Shown here piece after piece: positions 54,995 through 62,503 of a DNA stretch of 64,000 nucleotides. The notes beneath the pieces were generated by a model. It saw nothing but the letters and a program-made list of their open reading frames with translations. It was not told where the DNA came from and did not search any database. Within the stretch, counting starts at the first letter, position 1, and each line of letters begins with the position of its first letter. Both the position numbers and the translations under genes were made by a program. Source of the DNA: JABDII01 sp963815325 (GTDB lineage: Bacteria > Gemmatimonadota > Gemmatimonadetes > Gemmatimonadales > GWC2-71-9); NCBI GenBank assembly GCA_963815325.1, contig CAWFGG010000008.1, positions 157,429-221,428 on the forward strand. Direction: 5' to 3'.

Positions 54995-55422
54995 CTAGGA
55001 GGTTTCCCCGGGGACCGGTTCCAGTCCATCGACCGGTAATGTCACGATGGCGGTAGTGCCGCCACCGTCGGATGGGCGGAGTTCGAGCGAGCCGCGATGG
55101 TGTTCGATCGTTTGTTTCGCCAGAGCCAGGCCGAGCCCCGTGCCGGTGTGCTTACGGGTGAAGTAGGGCTCGAAGACCCGGGCCCGGTCCTCCGGGGATA
55201 TGCCCGGACCGTGGTCTCGGATGCGGACCTGCACCTGAGTCCGGCCCGTTTCGGCCAATCGTGCACCTCGATGGACCCTGCTCCCTCCATGGCCTCGGCG
55301 GCGTTGGTGATCAGGTTGCCGAATGCGCGCCGAAGCGGGTCGTACTGACCGTGAATCGTGGGCAGGGATGGCGAGACATGGAGCGTATGGGTTACCCGAG
55401 GCGGCAGCGTCGTGCGGGTCAA
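54995..55422 (-). pseudogene. NtrY-like histidine kinase, C-terminal pieces (frameshifted)
   Basis: The catalytic half is split over two frames. Bases 55422 to about 55260 encode LTRTTLPPRVTHTLHV and the N box FGNLITNAAEAMEGAG. Bases from about 55258 to 54995 encode RIRDHGPGISPED, the G1/G2 boxes and KHTGTGLGLALAKQTIE, ending in VPGETS. The switch near 55258 needs one missing base (VHD then LAETGRTQ). The first switch, from the N-terminal part near 55428, is described with that entry. All catalytic motifs are present, so the gene would work if the frame were restored. Confidence 0.8.
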
Positions 55423-55427
55423 CTCGG

Positions 55428-56213
55428 TCAGAGTTCGGTCAGGTCGATCTCGGTCCGTGGGCCCTGAGGCAGCCGGCCGAATTCGCTGAATTCCTGGGCC
55501 ATGTGTTCCAGTCGTGCCGACTCGGTCTCGAGGACGTCGAGGATTTCGGTTGGCTCATTGCCCTGAGTGGTGCGGAGCTGTGCGACCGCGAGTCGGATTG
55601 GAGTGAGCGGGTTCTTCATCTCATGAGCCACTCGCCGCGCGACCTCCTGGAAGGCCCGAAGTCGCTCCGCCTCGAGTTCCTTGGCGCGTCCGGCCTCGAG
55701 CCCGGCCGCCATCTCCTGGAGCCCGGCTCGGAGTGCGGCAAATTCCGGCGCGCCCTTTTGCGGCGGTCCATCGGGGAGCGGTTCGTGACGGCGGATGTGC
55801 TCGGTCCACCCAATGAGTTCGTCGATGGGGCGGCTCAGTTGCCGGGCGAGGTGTCCCGACAGCCGGACGGACAGATAGACCAGGAGTGCTCCGGCGGAGA
55901 GGAGGGCCAGCGCGAAGCCCGCGGCATAGTAGCGGCTGAATGCCGCGGCTTGCCGGGCCTGGCCCAGGGCCGCGTTCAGTTCCTCGGTGTGGGCCGCGAG
56001 CGCCTCGCGGCCGGCCTGATCCAATCGTGTGGTGTCGATGGTGCCGACCAGCGCGCGCCCCGACGTGCCCAGCCGGCTGATGGTCGACTCGGCGCTGGCC
56101 ACGGGGTTGCTCTGCCGGACGGTCATGGCCCAACCCACGACTAGGACCGCGGTGGGCAGGGCCCCGAGGGCGATCAGGATGAGCAGGATGCGCTTTCGGA
56201 ACGGCAGGGCCAT
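55428..56213 (-). pseudogene. NtrY-like histidine kinase, N-terminal part ending at a premature stop
   Basis: From ATG 56213 the product has a transmembrane helix (ILLILIALGALPTAVLVVGWAM), a periplasmic loop, a second helix (AGFALALLSAGALLVYLSV) and a HAMP domain. The phospho-acceptor region EVARRVAHEMKNPLTPIRLAVAQL is of NtrY type. It stops at 55428 just after EIDLTEL. Around the stop there is an imperfect 11-base tandem repeat (CTGACCGAACT then CTGACCGAGTT); removing one unit would restore the frame exactly. Its partner regulator follows downstream. Confidence 0.82.
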
Positions 56214-56289
56214 GGGTGGGAAGATAGCGCACGGTCGCGGAGCGTAGGAATCGTCCGAAGCCAAGACCTCATATCGAGGTGGCGCCCGC

Positions 56290-56869
56290 TCATTTCGATC
56301 CGGATGGTGTCACACGGATATGCCCTGCCGCCATTATCCCCAATGCGATCGCGATGCCGCCGGCGAGCCACTCGGACCAATGGCCAACGTGCAGGCCGAA
56401 GGCCGCGGGAATAAACCCAAGTGCAAGTGGTAGCAGAATCCCGATCCAGATGATCGCCGAGCTTCTGCGGGACAGGGCTGCCCAGTAGGCCAAGGGGAGG
56501 ATCAGGGCTACCAGCCAGAGACCGTTGATGACCAGAGCCTCGGGACCCAGGCCCCACCCGAATGGAAGTAACAAGGCCCACCCGAGTGAAGTGGAGAGGG
56601 CGAGGCGTCGACTCCGCCACCGCTCGTCCACGAGCGCGCCGGCATAGAGTTGCCCACTATTGAGTCCGCCCCAGGCGACGACGGTATCGCCGGGGCCTTT
56701 GGGAACCACCCCACCGAGCCTGATCCGTGGCGACCTGAGTCGCCAGGCGCTGGCTCGGAGACGAACGCCGACTGTCACATCGTTGCCGCGTTGGGCCACG
56801 ACTGCGAGGCTCCGGTTGTCGGATGACGTGAGTGCGGCGATTGGCGCAACGCTACCTGGCGTTGCGTTG
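56290..56869 (-). CDS. VanZ-like protein, C-terminal part (frameshifted)
   Basis: In the second frame the protein continues from NATPGSVAPIAALTSSD through a concanavalin-like beta-rich section (LAVVAQRGNDVTVGVRLRAS) and ends with about four hydrophobic helices (LGWALLLPFGWGLG, LIPLAYW-like and IIWIGILLPLALGF) and a C-terminal tail. It is the continuation of the VanZ N-terminal part; 56290-57529 has length 3n+1. Confidence 0.72.
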
Positions 56870-57529
56870 ACCAGTGATGAACCTGACGAGAACGGGCGCC
56901 CCCGAGAGGAGCGCCGCACGATATTCTGCGGGACGCGGCGTCGCATCGTGTGGGAAAGCACGCCCCCCGACCCGAGCCTCGAGCACGGTTCCCCCGAACG
57001 CCTCATGACCGGGCCAGGGAGGAGTGACAATCCCGTACCATGGCCCGGCCGGCAGGTCGGGCTGCAGCAGGTTTGCCGTGGTCAGGAATACAGCGAGCAC
57101 CGCCACCATCCCGCCCAAGAAGAGCCGGCCGGCATGCCGAGGGGAAGGGAACACCAGCCCGCGCCAGTGCAGGGCGATGAACCCGCCGAGTATGCCTCCC
57201 GAGGTGTTGGTGAGGAGGTCGCTCACGCTGGCGTCGCGCCCCGCGATCGTGATGATCTGGAGTGACTCTACCGCGAGGCTTAGGAGGAAACAGGCGAGCG
57301 CAAGACGAGCAAGCGGCCATCCCAACCGTTGCAGCCCCACCCCGAGCGGGAGGAAGAGGGCCACGTTGAGAATGACATCGATCGAGCCCAGGGAGCCGCA
57401 GACGAGGCACCAGAACGGGGTCTCGGCGGCCCGGTATTCATTCAGTGGTAAAGGGGTTAGGGTCGCTGCGGCGATGGCAAGAAGGCCCACAGCGGTAATG
57501 GTCCACCCCAAGCGCTCTTGTCGTGTCAA
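56852..57529 (-). CDS. VanZ-family membrane protein, N-terminal part (frameshifted)
   Basis: VanZ-like proteins are small membrane proteins first seen with glycopeptide resistance; in many bacteria they lie in polysaccharide loci. This one starts MTRQERLGWTITAVGLLAIAA. It has the VanZ pattern GSIDVILNVALFLPLGVGL and AVESLQIITIAGRDASVSDLLTNTSG (the ESLQ..R..D..D..N signature). It then enters an extracellular-type domain (FPSPRHAGRLFLGG). Near 56865 the coherent sequence jumps to the next frame (ITG then NATPGSVAP). The stop at 56852 ends the first frame. It is adjacent to an epimerase and O-antigen ligase. Confidence 0.8.
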   Translation of the reverse strand: MTRQERLGWTITAVGLLAIAAATLTPLPLNEYRAAETPFWCLVCGSLGSIDVILNVALFLPLGVGLQRLGWPLARLALACFLLSLAVESLQIITIAGRDASVSDLLTNTSGGILGGFIALHWRGLVFPSPRHAGRLFLGGMVAVLAVFLTTANLLQPDLPAGPWYGIVTPPWPGHEAFGGTVLEARVGGRAFPHDATPRPAEYRAALLSGAPVLVRFITGQRNAR

Positions 57530-57717
57530 CCCAACACTCCACTAAGGCCGTGGTGGAGAGTAGCTTACGACCTCGCTGGCACCAATAGTGCATATTGAGA
57601 CCGGTTGCCCTGGAGTGCCGGTGCCAATGAGTTCCGCCGGGGACGCCGCATCACTTTCTAATCGCCTCACCCATCGCGGGGGCTGTCCGTGGGGGTGCGG
57701 GTTTGCTCGGAGGTTGG

Positions 57718-58677
57718 ATGACGGACCGTCAATTCAGATGCCTGGTGACCGGAGGAGCCGGCTTCGTGGGTTCCCACGTTGCAGAGCGCCTCTCCGGACT
57801 CGGGCATCCCACCACCGTGGTGGACAATCTCTCGACCGGAAATGTCCGGAACCTCGACTCATTCCGGGACCGCGTGACATTCGTCCAGGGAGATTTGACC
57901 GATCCGGCAGTGTGTCGCCGCGTGGCGGAGGAGGCCGACGTGGTGTTCCACCTGGCTGCCCTGCCGAGTGTACCCCGCTCCATGGCCGATCCGTGGGCCT
58001 CGCATGAGCACAACGTCAACGCCACCGTGCGGCTCCTGCTGGCGTGCCGGGATGCGGGTGTACGTCGCTTTGTCTATTCGAGCTCCAGCTCTGTGTACGG
58101 CGACACGCCGACCCTTCCGAAGGTCGAGAGCATGGAACTCCAGCCGCGATCGCCGTACGCTGCTGCGAAGCTGTCGGGCGAGCAATATGTGCTCGCCTTC
58201 GCCCGTGCCGGAGTCATCGAGGGAGTTGCATTACGCTATTTCAACGTGTTCGGACCACGGCAGCGGGCCGATTCGGCGTATGCAGCGGTGATTCCCGCGT
58301 TCCTTTCCGCCGCCGCGGGCGGACGCCCTGCGCGTCTTTACGGCGATGGCGGTCAAACCAGGGACTTCACCTATGTGGACAACGTGGTTCAGGCCAATAT
58401 CTTGGCCGCAACCGGGCCAGCCGAACGGATCAACGGTTGGGCGGTCAATGTCGGAGCCGGTGAACGGACATCCCTCCGCCACCTTCTCGAGGTCATTCAG
58501 GAGGTCACTCTGCGAGTGGTTTCGATCGACGAGTTGCCACCTCGTCCTGGCGACGTACGAGACTCCCTTGCCGGCCTCGAACGGGCCGAGGCCGTGCTCG
58601 GGTACCGTCCGAAAGTCTCGCTGGCGGCAGGCCTTCGCCACACTTGGGCCTGGATGCGAGAATGCGAGGAGTGCTGA
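57718..58677 (+). CDS. NAD-dependent nucleotide-sugar epimerase/dehydratase (extended SDR)
   Basis: The 319-residue product begins with the Rossmann motif CLVTGGAGFVGSHVAERL (TGxxGxxG). It has VDNLSTGN, VFHLAALPSVPRS, the catalytic SSSSVYGD and YAAAK (YxxxK), and a C-terminal block RDFTYVDNVVQANILA. These fit UDP-glucose/GlcNAc 4-epimerase-like enzymes. The product probably feeds the O-antigen pathway of the adjacent ligase. GGAGG lies four bases before the ATG; a TTG upstream (57703) is possible. Confidence 0.9.
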   Translation: MTDRQFRCLVTGGAGFVGSHVAERLSGLGHPTTVVDNLSTGNVRNLDSFRDRVTFVQGDLTDPAVCRRVAEEADVVFHLAALPSVPRSMADPWASHEHNVNATVRLLLACRDAGVRRFVYSSSSSVYGDTPTLPKVESMELQPRSPYAAAKLSGEQYVLAFARAGVIEGVALRYFNVFGPRQRADSAYAAVIPAFLSAAAGGRPARLYGDGGQTRDFTYVDNVVQANILAATGPAERINGWAVNVGAGERTSLRHLLEVIQEVTLRVVSIDELPPRPGDVRDSLAGLERAEAVLGYRPKVSLAAGLRHTWAWMRECEEC

Positions 58678-58701
58678 CGTGGAACGACGGTTGATGTCGT
58701 C

Positions 58702-60153
58702 ATGATCCGTCGACCAGCAGGCTGGCGAACACTCCGCTCCCCGACCCCGGCGGGGTTGGCCGGTGGCTCTAAGCCAGCCACTCTCCCACTGTCTCCTGGT
58801 CGTCGGCTCGTTGAGATCGGCGACCGGCTGCGAAATGTAGCGTCCGATTTCCGGCGTATTGAATGGACTCCGGTCTACGTAGGATTCCTGGTATTCATCT
58901 TCGTCTTCACGACGTATCGGCTGCCAATTGGGGATGTCGCCATGGCGGTAGCACTTCTGGGATTGCTGTTCCAGAAGCGGAAGATCCACGTCCCGGCTCC
59001 CGTAGTGTGGTTGGGTTTGTGGTTCGGATGGGCCGCTCTGAGCTGGTTCCTTTCGGCTAACTCCGGCAACCTCGAGGCTCCCGGTTTCATCACTAGGTCC
59101 GGGATCGTTCGCGCTGGCGCGTACGCCGAGTCTCGGGATGCACTGATCAGCCTTGGCAAGATGTGTTTGATCGTTCTTGTCGCAATCAACGCGCTCCGCA
59201 CGCCCAGTCAGGTCCGATTCTTTGTTGTCTACTTCCTGGCACTGTTCGCGACTCACCCGGCCCGTGGGACCATCTTCAATTACTTCGGGGGCTACACGGA
59301 ATTCGGACGGGCAGCGTGGAACCTCGGCTTCGGCGATCCGAATGATATGGCCGCTTTGACCCTTCTCCAATTGGGACTTGCAGCCTCCCTCTTGGTGGGC
59401 GAGCGGAACCGACTGATCCGGGTCGGAGCGATTGCATCTATTGTCGTACTGCCGGTGGTGATCTTCATGACACAATCGCGTGGCGGGGTCCTCGGGCTGT
59501 TTACCTTTGGGATATTCGCGCTCTGGGGACGGGTTAGGGTGAAGAGGCTGGTGCCGGTGGCTGCCGTGCTCATAGTAGCCATCTTCTTTGCTCCGGCAGG
59601 CTTTTGGCAACGCATCGGAACACTTTCTGAGACGACGGATGTTCAGGCGCTTAGCGAAGTGGAAGACCAGGGTTCTGCGGATGCAAGGTGGAACATCTGG
59701 AGAGTGTCCACCCGCATCATTCGAGATCACCCAATGACAGGAATCGGCATGGGTGCTTATCCCTGGGTACATTGGCGCTATGCGAGCAAAGACCCAAGCC
59801 TACCCTGGACGTCGAGGGGGCCAAAAGATACGCACAGTACGTACCTCAATGTCATGGCGGAAACCGGGTTGGTGGGCTTCCTTCTATTCGCCGGCGTTCT
59901 GGGAAGCGCCGTGTATAGTGCGGAGCGGGTCCGGCGCCGGGCTCGTCGCGTGCTCCCCCGCTACGCTCGTCAGCTCTACTTCCTAGAGGCCGGGTTCATT
60001 GCCTATCTCGTTGCCGGAATTTTCGGTTCGTATGCCAGGCTTCCGTTCCTCTACGTTCACGTAGCTCTTCTCTTCGCATTGGCCACGGTGGTTTCGCGTG
60101 ACCTGGTCCACATGAAGCAATCAGCAGCTCAGCCCGTTTCACGTCCTACCTAA
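58702..60153 (+). CDS. O-antigen ligase/polymerase family membrane protein
   Basis: The 483-residue product has about ten to twelve hydrophobic helices (WTPVYVGFLVFIFVFTTYRL, VVWLGLWFGWAALSWFL). A large extracytoplasmic loop carries the Wzy_C-type signature TGIGMGAYPWVHW and HSTYLNVMAETGLVGF, with the conserved histidine. Such enzymes join O-antigen to lipid A-core or polymerise repeating units. It follows the epimerase by 24 bases. Confidence 0.88.
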   Translation: MIRRPAGWRTLRSPTPAGLAGGSKPATLPLSPGRRLVEIGDRLRNVASDFRRIEWTPVYVGFLVFIFVFTTYRLPIGDVAMAVALLGLLFQKRKIHVPAPVVWLGLWFGWAALSWFLSANSGNLEAPGFITRSGIVRAGAYAESRDALISLGKMCLIVLVAINALRTPSQVRFFVVYFLALFATHPARGTIFNYFGGYTEFGRAAWNLGFGDPNDMAALTLLQLGLAASLLVGERNRLIRVGAIASIVVLPVVIFMTQSRGGVLGLFTFGIFALWGRVRVKRLVPVAAVLIVAIFFAPAGFWQRIGTLSETTDVQALSEVEDQGSADARWNIWRVSTRIIRDHPMTGIGMGAYPWVHWRYASKDPSLPWTSRGPKDTHSTYLNVMAETGLVGFLLFAGVLGSAVYSAERVRRRARRVLPRYARQLYFLEAGFIAYLVAGIFGSYARLPFLYVHVALLFALATVVSRDLVHMKQSAAQPVSRPT

Positions 60154-60674
60154 ACGGCGCCCCAGTCCGGCCGAGAACGTCACTCCAAAAATTCCCATTC
60201 CTCCTTGTTGCCAGGAATCTTTTCCCCGGCTCGGGCCCCCCTTTGTCGGCGAGGTGCCGCCTGGAAGGCCTTGGAGGTCAATGACTTCTCGTCCTGGGAG
60301 GAGTTTGGAACAGCCGATGCATTAGGGCTGCGAGTCGAGGCAATGCTTCGGCCGGGAACTGGTGAGCTCCAAGACGGCTTCCTGCCGACGCAGGGTGTCC
60401 TTTTCACACGTTGGCGGCCCAACGGTGCAAGACGATGCGCTTGATGTGTGTGCTGTATAAGTATTACACATATTGTTCAACCCTGCTGAGTTCGGATGTT
60501 GATTCGTAATTCATTGCTAAATAACGATATTATGAACATACCTCTCTTCCATTCCAAGACTTCACTGTATTGTATTTGTAGGTTGCCTTGAGTTCGTTTC
60601 TTCCTATTGTTAGGCCAGAAAACCTCCATATCAAACCAGGCGGATGCACTGCCGACCAAAGGGGAGTGGGTGGC
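60154..60674. other. 521-base AT-rich gap before the beta-helix genes
   Basis: I see no convincing complete gene. Bases 60205-60444 can be read on the plus strand from a TTG as 79 residues (including EVNDFSSWEEFGTADALGL and TGELQDGFLPTQGVLFTRW), a possible remnant of an unknown gene. Bases about 60440-60640 are much more AT-rich than the rest of the window (for example TGTATAAGTATTACACATATTG). They include a TTGATT-17-TAACGA element, given separately. Confidence 0.6.
60499..60527 (+). promoter_or_regulatory. Candidate promoter upstream of the first beta-helix gene
   Basis: TTGATT (60499-60504) and TAACGA (60522-60527) have a 17-base spacer in the AT-rich gap, about 150 bases before the ATG at 60675. 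The -10 element matches the consensus only partly, so this is a weak call. Confidence 0.25.
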
Positions 60675-60950
60675 ATGACGAACACCTTCAAGCTCGTGCG
60701 CCGGCTGGCTCTCGCGTACGTCTGCCTCGCCCTCATGGCCGCCTGCGAGCCCGGCACAATCAAGGGTGGGCTCGATCCGGACGACCCTCCCTCCACTCCT
60801 CCTGTCTTCCCACCGACACCTGCAAGTCCGGCAGAGCTTCCGCGGCAGTTTCTGGACACGGATGTCATCGCCCCGACTGGGGCAACGATCACGGTGCCCG
60901 CGGGCGGGAGACTTCCAGGCCGCGCTCACGCAGGCGCAGCGGGGCGATGA
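60675..60950 (+). pseudogene. Beta-helix lipoprotein copy 1, N-terminal part ending by frameshift
   Basis: From ATG 60675 (GGGGAG upstream) the product is MTNTFKLVRRLALAYVCLAL followed by a lipobox with cysteine 24. A proline-rich linker of about 30 residues follows, then LPRQFLDTDVIAPTGATITV. It ends after 91 residues because the sequence GGGCGGGAGACTTCC carries one extra base relative to copy 2 (GGGCGGGAACTTCC). After it, the beta-helix frame is one base over. Confidence 0.82.
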
Positions 60951-62358
60951 GATCGTGCTGGAGGCGGGCGCGACCTATACCGGCTCCTTCACCCTCCCGG
61001 CCAAGCCGGGCACCGGGTGGATCGTCATCCGCTCCTCGGCGATGGCGAGCCTGCCGCCGGCGGGGCAGCGGGTCCGGCCCGCCGATGCCGTCCACATGCC
61101 GAAGCTGGTGACCCCCAATGTCGAGCCGGCGCTCAAGACGGCGGCGCAGGCGAGTCACTACCGGATCATGGGGGTGGAGATTACCGCGGCGGGTTCCCAG
61201 ACGCTCAACTATTGGTTGGTGGGGTTGGGGGGGGACCCGTCGATCCAAACCACCTTGGCGCAGGTCCCGAGTCATCTCATCCTCGACCGGGTGTACATCC
61301 ATGGCCATCCCCAACTGGATGTCCGGCGTTGCGTGGCGCTCAACAGCGCGGCGAGCGCGGTGATCGATTCCTATCTGGCCGAGTGTCACCATAGCGCGGC
61401 CGACGCGCAAGCGATCGGAGGCTGGAACGGGCCGGGGCCCTTCAAGATCGTCAACAACTACCTCGAGGGGTCGGGGGAGAATGTCGCCTTCTTTGGCGAT
61501 CCGGGCATTCCGAACCTCGTGCCCTCGGACATCGAGATCCGGCACAACCACTTCTTCAAGCCCATGGCGTGGCAAGCGTCCGGGGCCTGGCTGGTCAAGA
61601 ATCTCTTCGAGCTCAAGACCGGGCAACGGATCCTGGTCGAAGGGAACGTCTTCGAGAACAACTGGGTGGACGGCCAGAATGGGTTTGCGATCCTGTTCCA
61701 GCCGCTTACCGATGGCAATGTGTCGCCGTGGATCACGGTGCGGGACATCACGTTTCGCTACAACATCCTGCGCAATTCCCCGGGAGGAGTCAGTCTGCTC
61801 GCGCGCGTCGCGTATCCCTCGGCGGGACGTCCGGCGTTGCTCCCGGACGAGCCGGCGATGCGGGTGAGTTTCCTCCACAACATCTTCGACCGGATCGGGG
61901 TGAACCCGGGCGTGCTCGGCACGAACGGGCGGCTGCTCCAGCTGCTGGGCGATCACCAGCACATTGTCTACGAGCACAACACGGGCTTCGCGACCAGCAC
62001 GGCCTTGATGTTCTACGGGAGCGGCAAGGTGGGCACCGTGTACCGGAACAACGTCATCGCGTCGGGGACGTACGGCGTGATCGGCAACGGGACGGGAGAA
62101 GGGCTCCCCACCATCGAGACCTACGAGTCCGGAATGATCTACGAGCGGAACGTCCTCCACGGTCTGGCGCATCCAGGTCTGTATCCGCAGAACAACTACT
62201 ATCCAGCGACGGTGAGCGACGTGGGGTTCGTGAACGTCGGGGGCGGGAATTACCGCCTTGGCGCGGCGAGCCCCTTCCAACTGCTCGCCACCGACGGAAC
62301 GGATCCCGGCGCGGACATCGCCATGGTCGAAGCAGCGACGGCCGGCGTCGTGCAGTAG
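60766..62358 (+). CDS. Beta-helix lipoprotein copy 1, main domain
   Basis: The intact frame here begins in the linker and only becomes meaningful after about 60915 (FQAALTQAQRGDEIVLEAG). It then gives about 480 residues of right-handed parallel beta-helix protein: SHYRIMGVEITAAG, SHLILDRVYIHGH, FKIVNNYLEGSGENVAFFGD, IEIRHNHFFKPM, VEGNVFENNWVD, VSFLHNIFDRIG and YERNVLHGL. These N-rich, strand-repeating motifs are those of pectate-lyase-superfamily proteins. Catalytic residues cannot be assigned. With the extra base removed, the whole gene 60675-62358 would encode 560 residues. The fold suggests surface polysaccharide binding or cleavage, which is inference. Confidence 0.8.
   Translation: MGSIRTTLPPLLLSSHRHLQVRQSFRGSFWTRMSSPRLGQRSRCPRAGDFQAALTQAQRGDEIVLEAGATYTGSFTLPAKPGTGWIVIRSSAMASLPPAGQRVRPADAVHMPKLVTPNVEPALKTAAQASHYRIMGVEITAAGSQTLNYWLVGLGGDPSIQTTLAQVPSHLILDRVYIHGHPQLDVRRCVALNSAASAVIDSYLAECHHSAADAQAIGGWNGPGPFKIVNNYLEGSGENVAFFGDPGIPNLVPSDIEIRHNHFFKPMAWQASGAWLVKNLFELKTGQRILVEGNVFENNWVDGQNGFAILFQPLTDGNVSPWITVRDITFRYNILRNSPGGVSLLARVAYPSAGRPALLPDEPAMRVSFLHNIFDRIGVNPGVLGTNGRLLQLLGDHQHIVYEHNTGFATSTALMFYGSGKVGTVYRNNVIASGTYGVIGNGTGEGLPTIETYESGMIYERNVLHGLAHPGLYPQNNYYPATVSDVGFVNVGGGNYRLGAASPFQLLATDGTDPGADIAMVEAATAGVVQ
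60834..61656 (+). repeat. Direct repeat, copy 1 (beta-helix cassette)
   Basis: This segment is nearly identical to 63179-64000. By eye the only differences are three substitutions (near 60892, 60900 and 60926) and one extra base in GGGAGACTT (near 60913), all in the first 100 bases. From about 60930 to 61656, where copy 2 meets the window edge, I see no difference. Homology begins abruptly at GAGCTTCCGCGG; upstream sequences differ completely. Confidence 0.93.
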
Positions 62359-62503
62359 TCCTCATAGTATTGCCGTGCGGAGTTCGCTTCGATCGGAGTC
62401 GCACGCGTATGTGCAGTGCTGTCCGATCTGCCGTCTCTCTAGACGACATGATCTGGATACGAAGGCGTCCTACAGTTCCCCTTACCCACTGAGGTAGTCG
62501 AAG

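Noticed and set aside
58231..59772. 513-codon minus-strand open frame over the epimerase and O-antigen ligase
   Set aside because: The plus-strand genes are clearly real; the antisense product is low-complexity and polar with no motif.
60205..60444. 79-codon frame in the gap before the beta-helix genes
   Set aside because: It starts at TTG, has no recognised domain and overlaps an equally long minus-strand frame; kept only as a possible remnant in the gap entry.
60889..62280. 463-codon minus-strand open frame across beta-helix copy 1, repeated at 63170-63970
   Set aside because: It is the antisense shadow of the plus-strand beta-helix frame, rich in R/D/H/V with no domain; its duplication only mirrors the DNA repeat.
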